Source: Helopsaltes ochotensis
Taxonomy: Eukaryota; Chordata; Aves; Passeriformes; Locustellidae
DNA: 64,000 nucleotides
Direction: 5' to 3'
Assembly (NCBI GenBank): GCA_013400155.1
Contig: VXBM01000024.1
Coordinates: 1 to 64,000 of the forward strand
Of the stretch, positions 1-11,699 are shown in pieces. The stretch's first letter is position 1. Every line of letters starts with the position of its first letter. The position numbers were made by a program, and so were the translations under genes. The notes beneath the pieces are model-generated. The model made no database searches. It had not been told where the DNA came from and saw only the letters and a program-made list of their open reading frames with translations.

Positions 1-60
1 CTGGAAGGCACCTGAAAGGCTCGAGTGCTGGGAAGAGTACAGGACAGCAAGTCCTGCACT

Positions 61-157
61 CTGGTCTTGAGGGCTCCTGCCACAGGGACGGGAGATTCCT
101 CGTCAAGGATTGTGGTCTGGCCTCAAGGGCACTGGCAGCAGGGATGGGAGATATCTC
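61..157 (+). repeat. Imperfect 41-bp direct repeat in LTR U3
   Basis: Copies at 61-101 and 117-157 are offset by 56 bases. They share the core AGGGA(C/T)GGGAGAT and match at roughly 70 percent of positions by eye. Such duplications are common in retroviral U3 enhancers. Confidence 0.6.
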
Positions 158-626
158 AGAAAAGCTCCGGGTCAGGCACAAACGAGTGTGCTGTGAGGGG
201 GCTCCTCACCACACCACTCTATCTCGTCCTGTCCCGTCACGTGCTCTGAGCACTGTGGCATGGTTGCGTCACTGCCAGCACCTATGTCACCATGTATCAC
301 AAAGGGCCCTTGCACCCCTGTGAGGGTTGGCCCAAAGACCTTTACTATGCCTATATGTTTTCTTCATGGAAAAGCAACCTTGGGGGACTGGGGCTGAGAC
401 CCCCAACCTGGTACGTGACTCGAACTGCTGCCGGATCTTCGTCCAGCCAGGTGTGTTTGCTTGAGAACAATGGGGGCCATGGTGCACTACCCCTGTGCAT
501 CGAACCACCTGTGCCTGGACCGAAGTGGGCCAGCCTGGCCTGTTCCCCCCACTGAGCATGGGCCGGACCGATCACGAGAATTCCCCCCACCACCTCTGGC
601 TAGCTGCCTCTTGCTTCAGAAAGACC

Positions 627-633
627 TATATAA
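627..633 (+). promoter_or_regulatory. TATA box of the LTR promoter
   Basis: TATATAA lies about 230 bases before the LTR poly(A) signal, the expected order for U3 then R. Whether this promoter is used cannot be judged from sequence. Confidence 0.6.
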
Positions 634-859
634 TGGCCTCAGAAAACACCCTTCTTCGAGGTCTCCCCACGGAAGAAGACAGATCTATTAGCACATGCCA
701 CGAGGACTTTGAAGGTGGTCTATTGGCGGACAAGCTAAAAGGACCCTCGTCTCTCCGTTGGTAGCTATTCCCCCCTTTTCTGTCTCTCCTTTTCCTTCTT
801 TCTCTCTTTTCTCCATATCTTTCTCTTTTCTCCTTCACTATCACATTTGTGGGCACATC

Positions 860-865
860 AATAAA
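860..865 (+). terminator. LTR poly(A) signal AATAAA
   Basis: AATAAA is followed by a T-rich, GT-containing stretch at 880-905, as expected for a retroviral R/U5 cleavage site. Confidence 0.6.
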
Positions 866-962
866 AGTGCATTGATTCTTGGTTAAACTGAACTTTTGTT
901 GTTGCCTCTTTTGCACTCTGAAACCACTACGAACTCATCTCACTTTGGAGTGGGTCATAACA

Positions 963-2303
963 ACCCACTGCTACCTGCCCTGCGGCCGCATCCAGGTTTT
1001 AGCACTAGGATTCAGACTGCAGTAATCACTGTGAGGCAGAAGAGGCTGTTTTTAAAAGGGGCACCATACTGCTTGTTTCTCCCCATTTCATTACTTTCTA
1101 TGAAGCCATGCTGGCAACAGGGTTGGGGGGCTGATCCAGCTCAAACTTCACCCAGGAAAATTGAGTTATGCTTTGTGTGTCTGCTCACGCTTAGGCTGGC
1201 TTGAAATGATGGAAGCTGCCAGCTCAGACTGCTCTCCAAAGATGATGTCCATGCTGTGAGCCTGAGTGACAGGCAGAATAATGGCATTGTCTACACAGAT
1301 CGAGAAACCAAGCTGGGGAGGAGGAATCACAGTTCTGTTTTAACCACCCTGAACTTCAGCTGACAGCTAAACAACCATGAGGAGATGTCAGAGAGACAGA
1401 CACAGATTTTTATCTTGTAAAGAAGGAGACGAGTCTGGAGCAGAGAGATGTCTATAGGTCATCAGGCTAGAGAGAGCAGATGAGTTTGGATTGGTGGATA
1501 AAATTACTTGCATATTTTTCTTGCCTTTATCAGAATTCTTTCCAATATGTCAGTTGATACATTTCTGTTAGAGAATGGCTTCACACTCAGCATATTGCAG
1601 CAGATTGATCTTCATCAAGAGTGTGATGTGATGTCCTGTATCTGGAGATCTAAACCGTGCTGGCCCCTCCTCTGAGTTTGGGCTATTGTAAATTCATGCT
1701 CTTTTCCACACTTCTGCTCTGTGATTTTATATTTTGGATTGTTTCTCTTCTACAAAACTGGCTGATCATTTTCCAGGCTATGTTTTTTTAATTTCTCCTG
1801 AAGCTCTGAATTATTTCTTGTTATCCTTGCAGTGATATGTGCAGCGCTCCTCATCGTGTGAGCGAAAGGAGGTTTGTAGAACCTCATGGTGTGTACACCT
1901 TGCAGTACAACCCTTGTGAGATATAACCTGAATAAACATAGAAGATGAAGTGTTCCTTTTCAGCAATCGTGATCATCTGAGTATTTTAGATTATAGAATT
2001 TTCTGTTTAGCCTTCCTGCCTTTCCCAGTCTTTGTTTCCTTCCCAGATGCAGCTTGAGACATTGTAAGTGTTTAGTTCCTATTTGCTTGGTGGTAACAAA
2101 CCTCATAGATTTTTGTATAAAAGTTGTGGGGAGTCAATGACATGTTTAAAACCATGCTGCCAGTATTGTACAGTGACTTAAATGTCTTACAATGCATTTA
2201 CAGTACATTTAGAGGACATGACAATTATATTATCAAGCACGACAAATTACTGCAAAAGATAGACAATATAATACATTATAAAAATTATCCTTTTCTACAA
2301 ATG
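963..2303. other. Gene-free DNA, nothing recognised
   Basis: Mixed-composition sequence begins with a NotI-type octamer (GCGGCCGC near 983). There is an AATAAA at about 1931 without other LTR or exon features. No reading frame has recognisable protein content and I see no clear repeat family. Confidence 0.6.
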
Positions 2304-2310
2304 GCATAGA
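2304..2310 (+). repeat. Target-site duplication, left copy (GCATAGA)
   Basis: The seven bases GCATAGA immediately before the TGTTG start of the LTR are repeated exactly at 2655-2661, directly after its CCCACA end. Confidence 0.7.
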
Positions 2311-2654
2311 TGTTGCCCTGATTTTTGCAGCCTTTCTGGTGTGTTTCTTAGCTTTTAGAATGGAGTCAGAATTCTCAATGTTTAGGCAGTGCTTTGCTAT
2401 TCCCACGCTGGTGTATCTGTAAGATAAGGTTTGTTTTGGGAAATGGATTGGTAAACATCACATACCTTTAGATGCAAATTGTACTGACTGACCGTCAGCT
2501 GGGCCAGTTGGAGATGAGAGGTGTTCACCTTCTCATCCAATCCCTGGCATGGACCTGCGGTCTACTTAAGAAAGAAAGAATAAACAAAAGGCCCTCTTTT
2601 GGGTCCTTCTCATCGAGTGTCCTGTGTGGTTCTTGCTGAGCTGAACAGCCCACA
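2311..2654 (+). mobile_element. Solo LTR of a small avian ERV family (copy A)
   Basis: This 344-bp unit starts TGTTGCCCTG and ends GCCCACA. It has canonical TG...CA ends and an exact flanking duplication GCATAGA. A poly(A) signal AATAAA lies at 2579-2584, about 70 bases before the end, and the TATA-equivalent may be the CTTAAG region near 2565. It shares its TGTTGC(C/T)CTG start with the LTR at 6236-6526. Both also share a middle segment of the order GGAGAGGTG, TTCACC, CCAATCC, TCTAC, AATAAAC, so they are two members of one family. A seven-base duplication is unusual (4-6 is typical), so one boundary may be off by a base. An octamer motif ATGCAAAT lies at 2472-2479. No internal coding region is present: recombination between two LTRs would leave this structure. 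Confidence 0.75.
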
Positions 2655-2661
2655 GCATAGA
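2655..2661 (+). repeat. Target-site duplication, right copy (GCATAGA)
   Basis: Exact copy of the seven bases at 2304-2310, directly after the LTR terminus. Confidence 0.7.
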
Positions 2662-5369
2662 CATGCTCTGAAAACATTTAATGAAATGAGTAGCCTTTAT
2701 CATTGAATAAAAGTAATTTTGCTGACTATTGATGTGTTATAACTATTTAAAAAGACATTTAAAATAAACCATTTGTGGATAAACAATGAACAACATAGTA
2801 GAATATTTGTAAAATGCTGTTCATTTTAAAGGGTACTTTTTTCTAATCAAATTAAAAATTGCACTCCATTATACTAAAGTTTCATCATCGTCTAAAAATT
2901 ATTTTGAAAAAAATGACCTTGAAATTTGTATGTTACTCTGATCATACTTGAATATGTTACAAATGAATAGCACCACAAATTATCTATGTGTTTGCAAACA
3001 CTTCAATAAAATATGACCATTTAAAAGTATATGATATGCTAGGGGAATAATATTTAATAAAATATCCCCAAGCTTCCTATAGAGTTTGCAGTAGGGAAAA
3101 CTATTTTACTCCACTGGAATAAGATAGTGTTATTTTATGAAATTAACTGAAATTTTATAGAACAAATTATTTTCAGAAATAAAATATTGGAAGTAGAGGC
3201 ATCATTTTTCTAATACACTGGAAGAAGGGCTAAAAAGTCAATAAACTGAAGTTCTCCTCAGACAAACTGAGGAGTGAGAAATACCACAGGAGAGAAGAGG
3301 GAAAGAGAGAGAGAGAACCTTTACATCTTAATTGAAAAAAATTTCTATTTTGATTGAGCCATTTTCCAGTCCAGACTCTTTTACTAGGAACAATTTTAAT
3401 TGAAGTTGCAAATAATGGATAACCATTTTTCCTGAATATTAGGTTAACTATCTGCTATTTATTATTAAATAGAAATGTAAAATGATAAATAATTTGCCTT
3501 TCTTGATTTAATTGTATTTATTCAAGGTATTGATTAGTGTTTCCAGGAAGAAATCAGAGGTGGATTTGGTTCATAGCAATTATTTTGTGTTGACTGATGA
3601 AAAAGGATGTTTCAGTTGGAGTGGGAGCTTGTGTGATGAAAGTGTCGTCTGCAGCCACACAGAGGAGCACAGACACACAGGGGCAGGCAGGGAAACCAGA
3701 ATGACACTCTGTCCCAGGTGCTCCTAGAGGTGTCCTCAGGGAGCCTTCAGCCCCATGGCAAAGATAGGGATATGGAAAAGACTCACTGGAATGCAAGGAA
3801 GAGCCCTTTGGGATTATTTGAAAATGATTGTGTGATTTTTAGGGGAGTCACCAAAAGCAGAGAAAGGAAGGGATTGATAAGGAGGGGTATGGGAATAGCC
3901 TGGTTGTCCAGAGGGGAACAGGGAAGGGGCTGTGTGTGTTTATGTGAGTGCTGAGCATGTCTGTGATGGTTTGTGTGGCCGGCTCTGTGTGTCTGTATCG
4001 TATGCAGGTATTTTCCGGTGCACCAGTTGGGAATATGTGCTCAGTCTGGCTGCTGGGTGGACCTGGGGTCATGTAGCTGTGGCAGTCTTGCCTCAATTGT
4101 CCTGCTGGGCTTGGGATTCCCTGCACACTGAGCATCCTGAAGAAATCCCTGAATACATATCATAAAATGCTCTATGTCAAACATGCAAGGTTCACTTATC
4201 GTAGCACTTTCTGTGTAAGTGTTCACTGACAATGAAAAGTCCTAGTGTGTTAACTTAGCTGAAAAAGCTGATAATCATACTAGTATTGATCAATATATTT
4301 TACAGATACATGTATATATAGTATTGATTATTGTATATTGTGTATATGAATATGTTGTTAGAATATTGTACTGTCATTCTTTCCATGTTTCTAAATTGTG
4401 AAAAAGCTAATATCCCATTAAGCAACAATACATTTATACTCTTTCCCATTCCTATTTCCGTGGTCTGGAATTAAAGCGCAACAACAATACCTTGCTGAGA
4501 GCTCCACTGTTTAAAGATCTGAGTGTGGGGCTTCCTCTGTGGAAGGAATGCCTCTCTTTTGCCCTCCTGACACACAAATGAGGTGCATATTTGCAAGCAG
4601 ACCACACTGGGACAAAAAACCCTCCTCTATTAAATCAATTTATGCTGTTCCACAGGTGCACATCTTTGCAGGGCACTGGGGAAGACTGAGCAACCTCCAT
4701 GTCCTGAGTACATTTAGACATTCCCAGTGAAAACTGTAGCAGGGTTGTGCATGTCCAGTGGAATCAAATTTCGGCAATTGGTTCCTCTTATTTTTGGGCC
4801 TCACACTGCTAAAGTGCCCCAGGAACATTCAGAAACTGGATCTCTGACTGTGACTTTTTTTGCCAAAGTAGACAAATCTGAGGAAAAAAGCAAGATGAAC
4901 AAGAGGCTGAAGCATAATAGTTTCCCTGCCCACCCCTAACCATGTCTACAAGGAGCTTGATTAATCTGTCCCTGCCTGTGTTTTACAATCCAAATTACAT
5001 AGACTAAGTCTTCCTATTTTTGGTAGGACCCTCATCTCCTGCAGTGTATGTCATCCAGAGCTGCTGAGAAGTTCTGGATTTGTGCTCTGACTTTGTGCTG
5101 CTCTATGTATGTAAACGTAAATTTCATATGCAGAAAACGATGATTATTCCTTAGAACTGACCTTGGGAATTGCTTGTTTTGTTTTGTTTTGTTTTGGTCT
5201 GCTTGCTTTTTATTCTGCACAGGTTCTGGGAGACAAAGGCAGCTCTCTGTTTTTAATTACTGTAAGTAGCTTGTAAGTAGCTGGAACAGCTTTTTATGCA
5301 ACCTGATTTGAATATATTCCAGGCTGAAGATAGACACCTATTTTAAAGGCACAGCATGCTCATCGTGGC
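2662..5369. other. Gene-free AT-rich DNA with minor simple repeats
   Basis: The first 900 bases are strongly AT-rich. A short GA run lies at about 3300-3317, a GT-rich stretch at 3930-3997 and an AT-rich run around 4300-4360. An (TTTTG)n tract lies at about 5174-5196. A perfect 11-base tandem duplication TGTAAGTAGCT lies at 5261-5282. No exon, ORF of note or transposon was recognised. Confidence 0.55.
5174..5196 (+). repeat. (TTTTG)n simple repeat
   Basis: Four to five consecutive units of TTTTG. Confidence 0.85.
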
Positions 5370-5660
5370 TCTCTGCCAATCAAGCAGTTGTCACTTGCTA
5401 GACAGTCCTAAACAACTTCTGCTCCTTCCTCAATTCGCTGTCTGACTGATGGAAACGGCAGGGCTTCTCCCCTTCCCCCTCCCCTTTTCTTTTCCCCTGA
5501 ACCAATGTCACCACATGGCAGCAGAATTCAGCCACTGCTGCTTAGAACAAGGCAATGTTTGTGCTGCTGGTCCCCGGGGCTTGGATAAGGACCCCTGAAA
5601 GCGAGCGGGGGAGATTATCAGAGTAATTCCCCAAGAATCCTCTGCTTTCCACAGCTCCTT
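5370..5660. promoter_or_regulatory. Candidate conserved non-coding element (composition only)
   Basis: A high-complexity, less AT-rich patch in AT-rich surroundings that keeps several CpGs (AATTCGCTG, GAAACGG, CCCCGG, AAGCGAGCGGGG). It contains possible homeobox, GATA (TTATCAG, TTGGATAAG) and GC-box-like words. No frame codes for a recognisable protein. An unrelated explanation, such as an old degraded repeat, is possible. Confidence 0.3.
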
Positions 5661-6229
5661 GGGGTGGATATGGAGGTGAAGAGGGTTTAGTTGGTTTTAT
5701 TTTGCTATTTAAACTTCTCAAGCTCTCTCAAGACTGAAAGAAATGAAACCCAGATCTGTTTTTTTTTTTTTATTTTTTTTTTCTGAACCTTGCCCAACCA
5801 GATTTTGTATAGATTGTGTGAGTATTGTGTTCTGGCCCTGTAACAATAACACTCAAAGACTTAATCTGAAGCAAAGCTACACATGATAAGTGCATGGAAA
5901 TATTTATTCTTCTGTGTTATCTCCACAACACAGTTATGAGGAAGCTTTGCTCCTGTGTTAGATCAGCAGCAAAGCACCCAATGCAGCTCAGCAACTCTGC
6001 AGAGGAATCAACTGAACCTCACCATCTCTTGCTCCATCTCCTCCATTATCTGTTGCTGAACTCCTTGCTTGCTTACTGGGGTAGAGACTTCAAACACTTT
6101 GAAGAAAATCCTAGAAATGTTCTCTCTGGACTGCTGAAAATATTCTAACTTCTTGCTCCTGATTTTGAGACCTTGATTCTTTGGGGTACTTTATGGCTTT
6201 GTGTACATTTTAAAGGCTTTTCTTCAGCC
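5661..6229. other. Gene-free DNA including a poly(T) run
   Basis: An interrupted T run lies at 5759-5782. The remainder is ordinary sequence with no recognised feature. Confidence 0.55.
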
Positions 6230-6235
6230 AGTGAC
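6230..6235 (+). repeat. Target-site duplication, left copy (AGTGAC)
   Basis: AGTGAC directly precedes the LTR start and recurs exactly at 6527-6532. Confidence 0.8.
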
Positions 6236-6526
6236 TGTTGCTCTGCCGTTCTTAAGTTACTGAGCCTTCTGAGGTTTTCATTTCTGTAATGGAGTTTCTC
6301 ACACACTTAAATGTAAACAATAAGTTGTTTTTCATACTTTCATGGAGAAGGAGAGAGTTGATGGACTATTGGTCTGACCAGTGTGTTGGAGAGGTGGCAA
6401 CTTCACCCTCCAATCCATGGTCACCTTTGGAATTCTACAAATGTCGAGATTTGTAAATAAACAGCCCTTCTTGCTTTGAACGATTCAGCGTGTGAGTGTA
6501 GTCTCTTCCTGTCTCCCATCTCGACA
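6236..6526 (+). mobile_element. Solo LTR of a small avian ERV family (copy B)
   Basis: This 291-bp unit starts TGTTGCTCTG and ends CATCTCGACA. An exact six-base duplication AGTGAC flanks both ends. The poly(A) signal AATAAA is at 6456-6461, leaving 65 bases of R/U5, and a TATA-like TACAAAT lies near 6436. The 3' portion resembles an LTR I remember as common in songbird genomes, but the family name cannot be confirmed here. It is related to the LTR at 2311-2654 through the same start and the same central segment. Together the two are 3.6 kb apart in the same orientation. No internal proviral sequence remains. Confidence 0.83.
6456..6461 (+). terminator. LTR poly(A) signal AATAAA
   Basis: AATAAA followed by a T/C/G-rich stretch inside the solo LTR. 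It could end sense transcripts entering the element. Confidence 0.6.
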
Positions 6527-6532
6527 AGTGAC
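6527..6532 (+). repeat. Target-site duplication, right copy (AGTGAC)
   Basis: Exact copy of 6230-6235, directly after the terminal CA of the LTR. Confidence 0.8.
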
Positions 6533-9500
6533 TTTATCTTAATTCCATCAAAATTTGGCTGATGGGTATCTGGGGCAAAAGCACATGCTGGTGCCAGTCC
6601 TGCAGTTTATGGCTCACTCTTATTTGTGATTTCTAGAATTTCTTCATTTAAGTTTTGTGTAGCCAGCTTTGTTAAGCTTTTGACACTATGATGAATAAAA
6701 AAAATCTTAATTATGATGGTTGTGATTCTTAGTTGTATCCTTAATATTGTTAAATATAAATTTCTTTTTCCCTTAGAAGTAGAAATGTTACATAACGTCA
6801 TAATTTCAGAGACTTTGAGTGCAAGGTACTGTTTCTAATCTCTTCGTTTGTCCTTTGCTTGGCTTAGGTGATATTACTGCTACTAATTAATGAGGAGGGG
6901 AAAAGAAAAAAAGAAAAGAAAAGGTTTCCCTTAATGTCTCTTCTCTTTACAACGAACTTACTGAACATTTTGTTACTGACTGAGCCCTTTGGCAGAGCTC
7001 AAACTGCTGAAGGAGACTGCTCATGATTTCTCTCACAACCATTTTCTCACTTACTATTGCTGGTTTTAGCTGCCTCTTCCTCAAACTTTATAGTTTTTAT
7101 TTAAATAATTGTCACCAGTGATGATAGCCTGTCAGCAATGTCTCCTATGTGTCTGTGGTGTTACATGCATGGTATTCAGGTTTCTTTATATTAAGGTCTC
7201 TGGACAGATACAGAAACAAAATATCAGAAAAATCACTTTTAGGCTGTTCACATTTCTTTACCAATGTGGATATAGGATATTTTGTGCTTTTTCTATATTT
7301 CCTATCAACTATATTCTTTACTATTTCCATTTGTTTAATTTGTTTTCTGCTTCCCTCTCTAGATCCCAAACATTAGGGCAGTGTAGTTTTAAATCATTCT
7401 AATTTTTCTACTGCTATTAATAAAATAAATATCACCTATAAAAACCTATTCTATGTCTTGACTTCCTGTCTTGTTAGGCTGCCCCATGACTACAAGTCTC
7501 CTTAATCTGTTCGATGCGAGCATGTGTCTAGCTACAGAAATTCTCTCTGTGCTTGATGTTTATGCAGTTCAAATATGTTTAAACATCTATTTGTCTTTCC
7601 ATCTTTGTCAAATGTTTGCCCTCAGCTTTTTCAATTTTTTCCTTGCAACGCAAGTTTTCCAGGCTCTATGACTTTGTGTTTGTTTTTGGCTTTTTCTCAG
7701 AAGTCGCAATCTGTCAATGTTAGAGTTAGTTGGGAATTTTCCAGTGAAAAGGTTCTTTGTTTTGCTTTTTATTGAGAAGGATTTTTTTTTCTAAAATAAG
7801 AGACACTTCTCCTGCAGAAGGTAGTTGCTTCTCCTTCCCTCACACTTGTTTTAGGTTGGTATGACCTGAATATATACACTTAAATTTGTGAAACTAAATA
7901 GCTGCCTCTTGCTTCTCGCTAACTGGCCAAAACATCTAAACTACTCTTAAAGATGTTTTCTGTGGAAGAATTCAGGCACATAATCACACAACATCCCCTC
8001 ACGTGGTTGAACCACTATATTGAAAATCCCATCAGTGGAAAACAACGGCAGATCAGGGGAGATATAAATTGATCAAGGCCGGGAAGGAAGAAAGGGATAG
8101 TTATCAAACTAAGATGAATATTGTTGATATTGCCTGCCTTTCCCAATCACAGCCCTACAGAGTAGGTATATTTGGGTGACATCAAGTTTCAAACTCAGAA
8201 ATGTTCTGAAGGAATTCTCGTTGCTGCAGGTCAGCAGCAGATTCATTCGTTTCTGTTATTCCTGATTTCCCAGAAAGATGCACTTAATTAAGCTGGCTGT
8301 TACCACCACATGAATTTTAAGGCAAACTGCTAATGTGAGCTATTTATTCCATGCGCAATTGAACACACTGCCAATAGTGCCTATAATAATATAAAAATGT
8401 TGTTATGATTACTAAGAGTGTGTGCTAAAAGGCTGAAGACATTTTTTCACTTGGCATCCATAAGGTTTAAAATATGTTGGCCAGGGTTTAGCATTTAAAA
8501 AAAAGCTTAAAAAAAGAATAATTGTAACTAAAATATCTTACCACTCTTAAACACATTGTATTGTATGAGAGCAACTGGGTAATTGGTCTAGTAGACTCTA
8601 GCACCTCTCTCCAGGCACTGTGTTTTCTGTATGTCCCTCTTTTGCTCATATTGGGTTCACTTATGTGTATTTACTGCAACACAGGGTATTGTGAGACAAA
8701 TCAAAGGAAAAAGAATAGTGGGGGATGTAAATTCAAAGCCTTAGGATTAGCAATAACAAATTCTCAATTATACTGTGATGTGTTTCTTCAGAAATCTCTT
8801 TTCATACACAAGGCTCCTTGAGTGAGCTCATTATCTCCTGGTATGTAGAAATGTATTTTGCCATTGCTCAGCCAACACTAAGGTATTTATTATTCATCTG
8901 ATACTAGACCAGGCTTTGAGCTGTGTAATGCTTTCTTTACCATTTCTTTGTTTATTTGTTTTAATGAATACCCATGAGCCAGAGTCTGAATGCAGACCTG
9001 TTGTTTTACTCATGCTTGGCAGGAAAGACTTCAAAAGAAAATGTCTTATATTTTTTTTTTTTTGAGGTGCTAAACTTGTAACTGGAAATTATTTAAATAA
9101 CAATATTATTTCTTCTCCTTTTCCAGATATGCATGTGAAAATATACTGTAGCACTTAGCACTTTGCAAAATGGACCCCTTTTAACATCATTTTATAGCAA
9201 GGTGTTAACACATAATATTCACCAGAAAAATCTTAGTTCATGTCTGCTTCAGTTCACTCCAGAAAATAAATGCATCTGATCATTGCTAGTATTTTTAAAT
9301 TACTAGATTTGAAATTAGTTATTATCTTCAAAAACAATGCCTCTAAGAATGGTCAGAAAAAGACCCAATTGAACAGGATATCCATATATAATGCTGGAGC
9401 TGCAAGAGCCTATTCAATCCTTAGAAACCAATATACAGAATATCAAAAAAATGAAAGGAAAGTAATTTTTCCTCTAGTTCACTCTAGTGACACCTAAGTT

Positions 9501-11413
9501 GGGGCATTTTATAAACTGTTCCATAGTCATCCAGTGGGGAAAAGAAAAAAAAAAGGGTAGAAAAAGAGGTAACCTATTTCCTGTGGTATACCTAAAGTAA
9601 TTTTTTTCTGTTGACTTTTCACAAGAAAATAAGAAGAAACTAAAACAATTTATTTTATCATAAAAATGGGAAAGAAGAATGGGAAGAAGATACTTGAGAA
9701 ACAAAGGCCTGGTAAATTACGGCATAGGATGGCATAAAAAAAGCGAAGATGTGACACCATTAAAAAAACCAAAAAACCTCCCAAACCACAGGACTGTGCC
9801 ATTTGCACAAGTGACTTATTCATGCTCACTAATTTAGGCTTTCACCCAATCTGCCAAAGGCCATCCAAATGGCCTTGAATCTGCCTTTTGGTGTTGACTG
9901 GTCCAGGCACCATGTCCTGGTAAGGCTGTAGCTCCCTTCATGAGATCAGCCTGAACCCAGCAGGCTACGTCCCTGCAGAATATACTGTGTCCCCTGGGCA
10001 GAAGCATGCCACTGGGAAATTTGGCTCCTTTGCACCTGAAGGTCTCACAGAAAAAAATACTCAACCAATTTCTTTTCCCACTTCTTGTGCAATCTGACTG
10101 ACTTGGGCTCACAGTTGGAATTGAGTAGATTGTTTCTGTGTGAGCAGATGAAGTATCCCAAGTTTGGCCTATATTCAGCTACAAAAATCTTAAAATAAAA
10201 TATTGAGAGAAATCAGCAGGAGAATGGAAAAATCATGTCGTATGAGCCAGAACATTTTCACCCTCTGCAAAGTTAAGGCTAATGATAATAGGCTTGCACA
10301 TGGGGGAAAACAATAGGGTTTATTTACAGTGTGTTAAGTTTCTGTTATTGAAAGGCTGAAGCATATACAAGTGTGTAAGTGTGGTAAAGTGACACAACCC
10401 AGGCCAAACCTTGATAGGCATGTGAATTCTGCCAAAGTACTTCAGTATGACAACTGGAAAATGTAGATGATGAGACTGAACTGAAGGAGAAATAAACAGT
10501 GGAGAAAGTACTGGAGGTGCACTGGATGTGTGCTCTGTTAAAAAAAAAAAGCAGCTTGTGCAGGATCTCCACATTAATGTTCCTGTTGGGTCAAATTCCA
10601 CTTACTTTGTTTTTGTAAAAGATCCTATCAAAGACAGTCTTCTGTTAAGGCAAGACATGCAAGAAATAATAGTTAATACAGTATACTGATGCTGACTATG
10701 TATTCTTAGGACAATCTCCCTGGCTACATTTTTACTAATAAATAAAATAAATTGAGAATTGTTCCCTGGCCTTCAGGCTAGAGAATGAGTATGACTTGTG
10801 TCCAGAGAGCTGGAATTTTGTTCCTAAAATAGTCTGGATGAATCCAGGCTGCTTGTTGACACTGGTCTTGGACTTGGGCCAACCTTTGAGCCATCAGCAA
10901 GCACAACTCTTTTATGGGATTTCAATGTTATCTTCTGGTTCACTTGGGCTTTTTGAGGAGCAGAACAGGAGACCTGCTGTCCTTGGAGGATTTCAAGTGA
11001 AAGGTAAAGCAGCTATGTATATTTTTCCAAAAGGTCCATATGATCTTTAAAAATATCATTTTCTTACGTCTGAAATATACGAGGAAAACATGCAAATATT
11101 TCTCCAGGAACATAAGGGAAATGTAGAGACCTGAGCATGGCATGTGGGAGATATTACCAAGGCTCATCATGGCAAGGAGAAGAGCAAATGGTGAAACTGC
11201 CACACTTTCTGTCACCATTCTGTGCTAGGTGACAGACAGAGAGTCCCCCCTAGGCCCTTATTTGCCCAGGGGATAGAGCCTAGTGCAGATATCTGCTGTG
11301 CCCTGGCACTCAGCACCATAAACAAGAGACAGCACTGCCTTGTAGCGCTCACCACACTCCTGCTGGGCTCCCCATCCTGCCCGGACCGCAGCAAGCTCCA
11401 GGGGAAGACAGTC
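6533..11413. other. Gene-free DNA, nothing recognised
   Basis: Mostly AT-rich sequence. A run of 13 T lies at 9051-9063, an A run of ten or more near 10541-10551, and short A-rich patches at 6900-6925 and 9540-9555. Open frames are short and show no known motif. A segment near 10970-11045 faintly recalls a CR1 3' end but is too weak to call. From about 11220 to 11413 the DNA becomes GC-richer with several CpGs, adjoining the minus-strand LTR. Confidence 0.5.
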
Positions 11414-11419
11414 TTGGGA
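11414..11419 (+). repeat. Target-site duplication, left copy (TTGGGA)
   Basis: TTGGGA lies immediately outside the LTR and is repeated exactly at 12055-12060. Confidence 0.82.
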
Positions 11420-11560
11420 TGCGGTGGCGCGCTGGTGGCCTCTATTTTTGGGCAATCTTCCAGCACGGCCGCATGCCACGGGTGGGCTCTTTTAGCTCAG
11501 CAGATTCCTTACCCCGGAGGTGAGTTGACCGAAGGAAACAGGAGGCAGTCAGATGTCCAG

Positions 11561-11566
11561 TTTATT
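11561..11566 (-). terminator. Minus-strand LTR poly(A) signal
   Basis: TTTATT on the plus strand is AATAAA in LTR sense. It lies about 95 bases after the TATA-like site, as expected for a short R region. Confidence 0.6.
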
Positions 11567-11670
11567 TCATCTCCAATATGGAGAGGCACAAAGCTTGTGG
11601 ACACGAGCAGGGTGCGATGGAAAGGCGACTGACTCCCCGCCCATGTGACACTTAGGATTTTTATGTCCAA

Positions 11671-11699
11671 GGGGAAAGGGGGAGGAGTTTGGGGAGGGG
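11671..11699 (+). other. Potential G-quadruplex in LTR
   Basis: Four runs of four or five G are separated by loops of about 3, 8 and 1 bases on the plus strand, near the minus-strand LTR promoter. Folding is inferred from the pattern only. Confidence 0.5.

Larger units (their letters stand above)
1..962 (+). mobile_element. ERV long terminal repeat (left end outside window or undefined)
   Basis: This reads as the U3-R-U5 of an endogenous retrovirus LTR in sense orientation. A TATA box (TATATAA) lies at 627-633, a long polypyrimidine stretch at about 766-842, and a poly(A) signal AATAAA at 860-865. About 95 bases further on, the sequence ends in a plausible terminal CA at 961-962. No primer-binding site follows, so it is a solo LTR or a 3' LTR. 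Two diverged 41-bp direct repeats (61-101 and 117-157) look like a U3 enhancer duplication. CpGs are frequent, suggesting a fairly young insertion. I could not find a 5' TG with a matching target duplication, so the element probably starts before the window, or positions 1 to about 290 belong to internal or flanking sequence. The family was not named. No retroviral protein is encoded here. Confidence 0.72.

Noticed and set aside
10960..11050. Faint CR1-like words (CTTGGAGGATTTCAAG, CATATGATCTTTAAA)
   Set aside because: Too few matches and wrong spacing to separate from chance.
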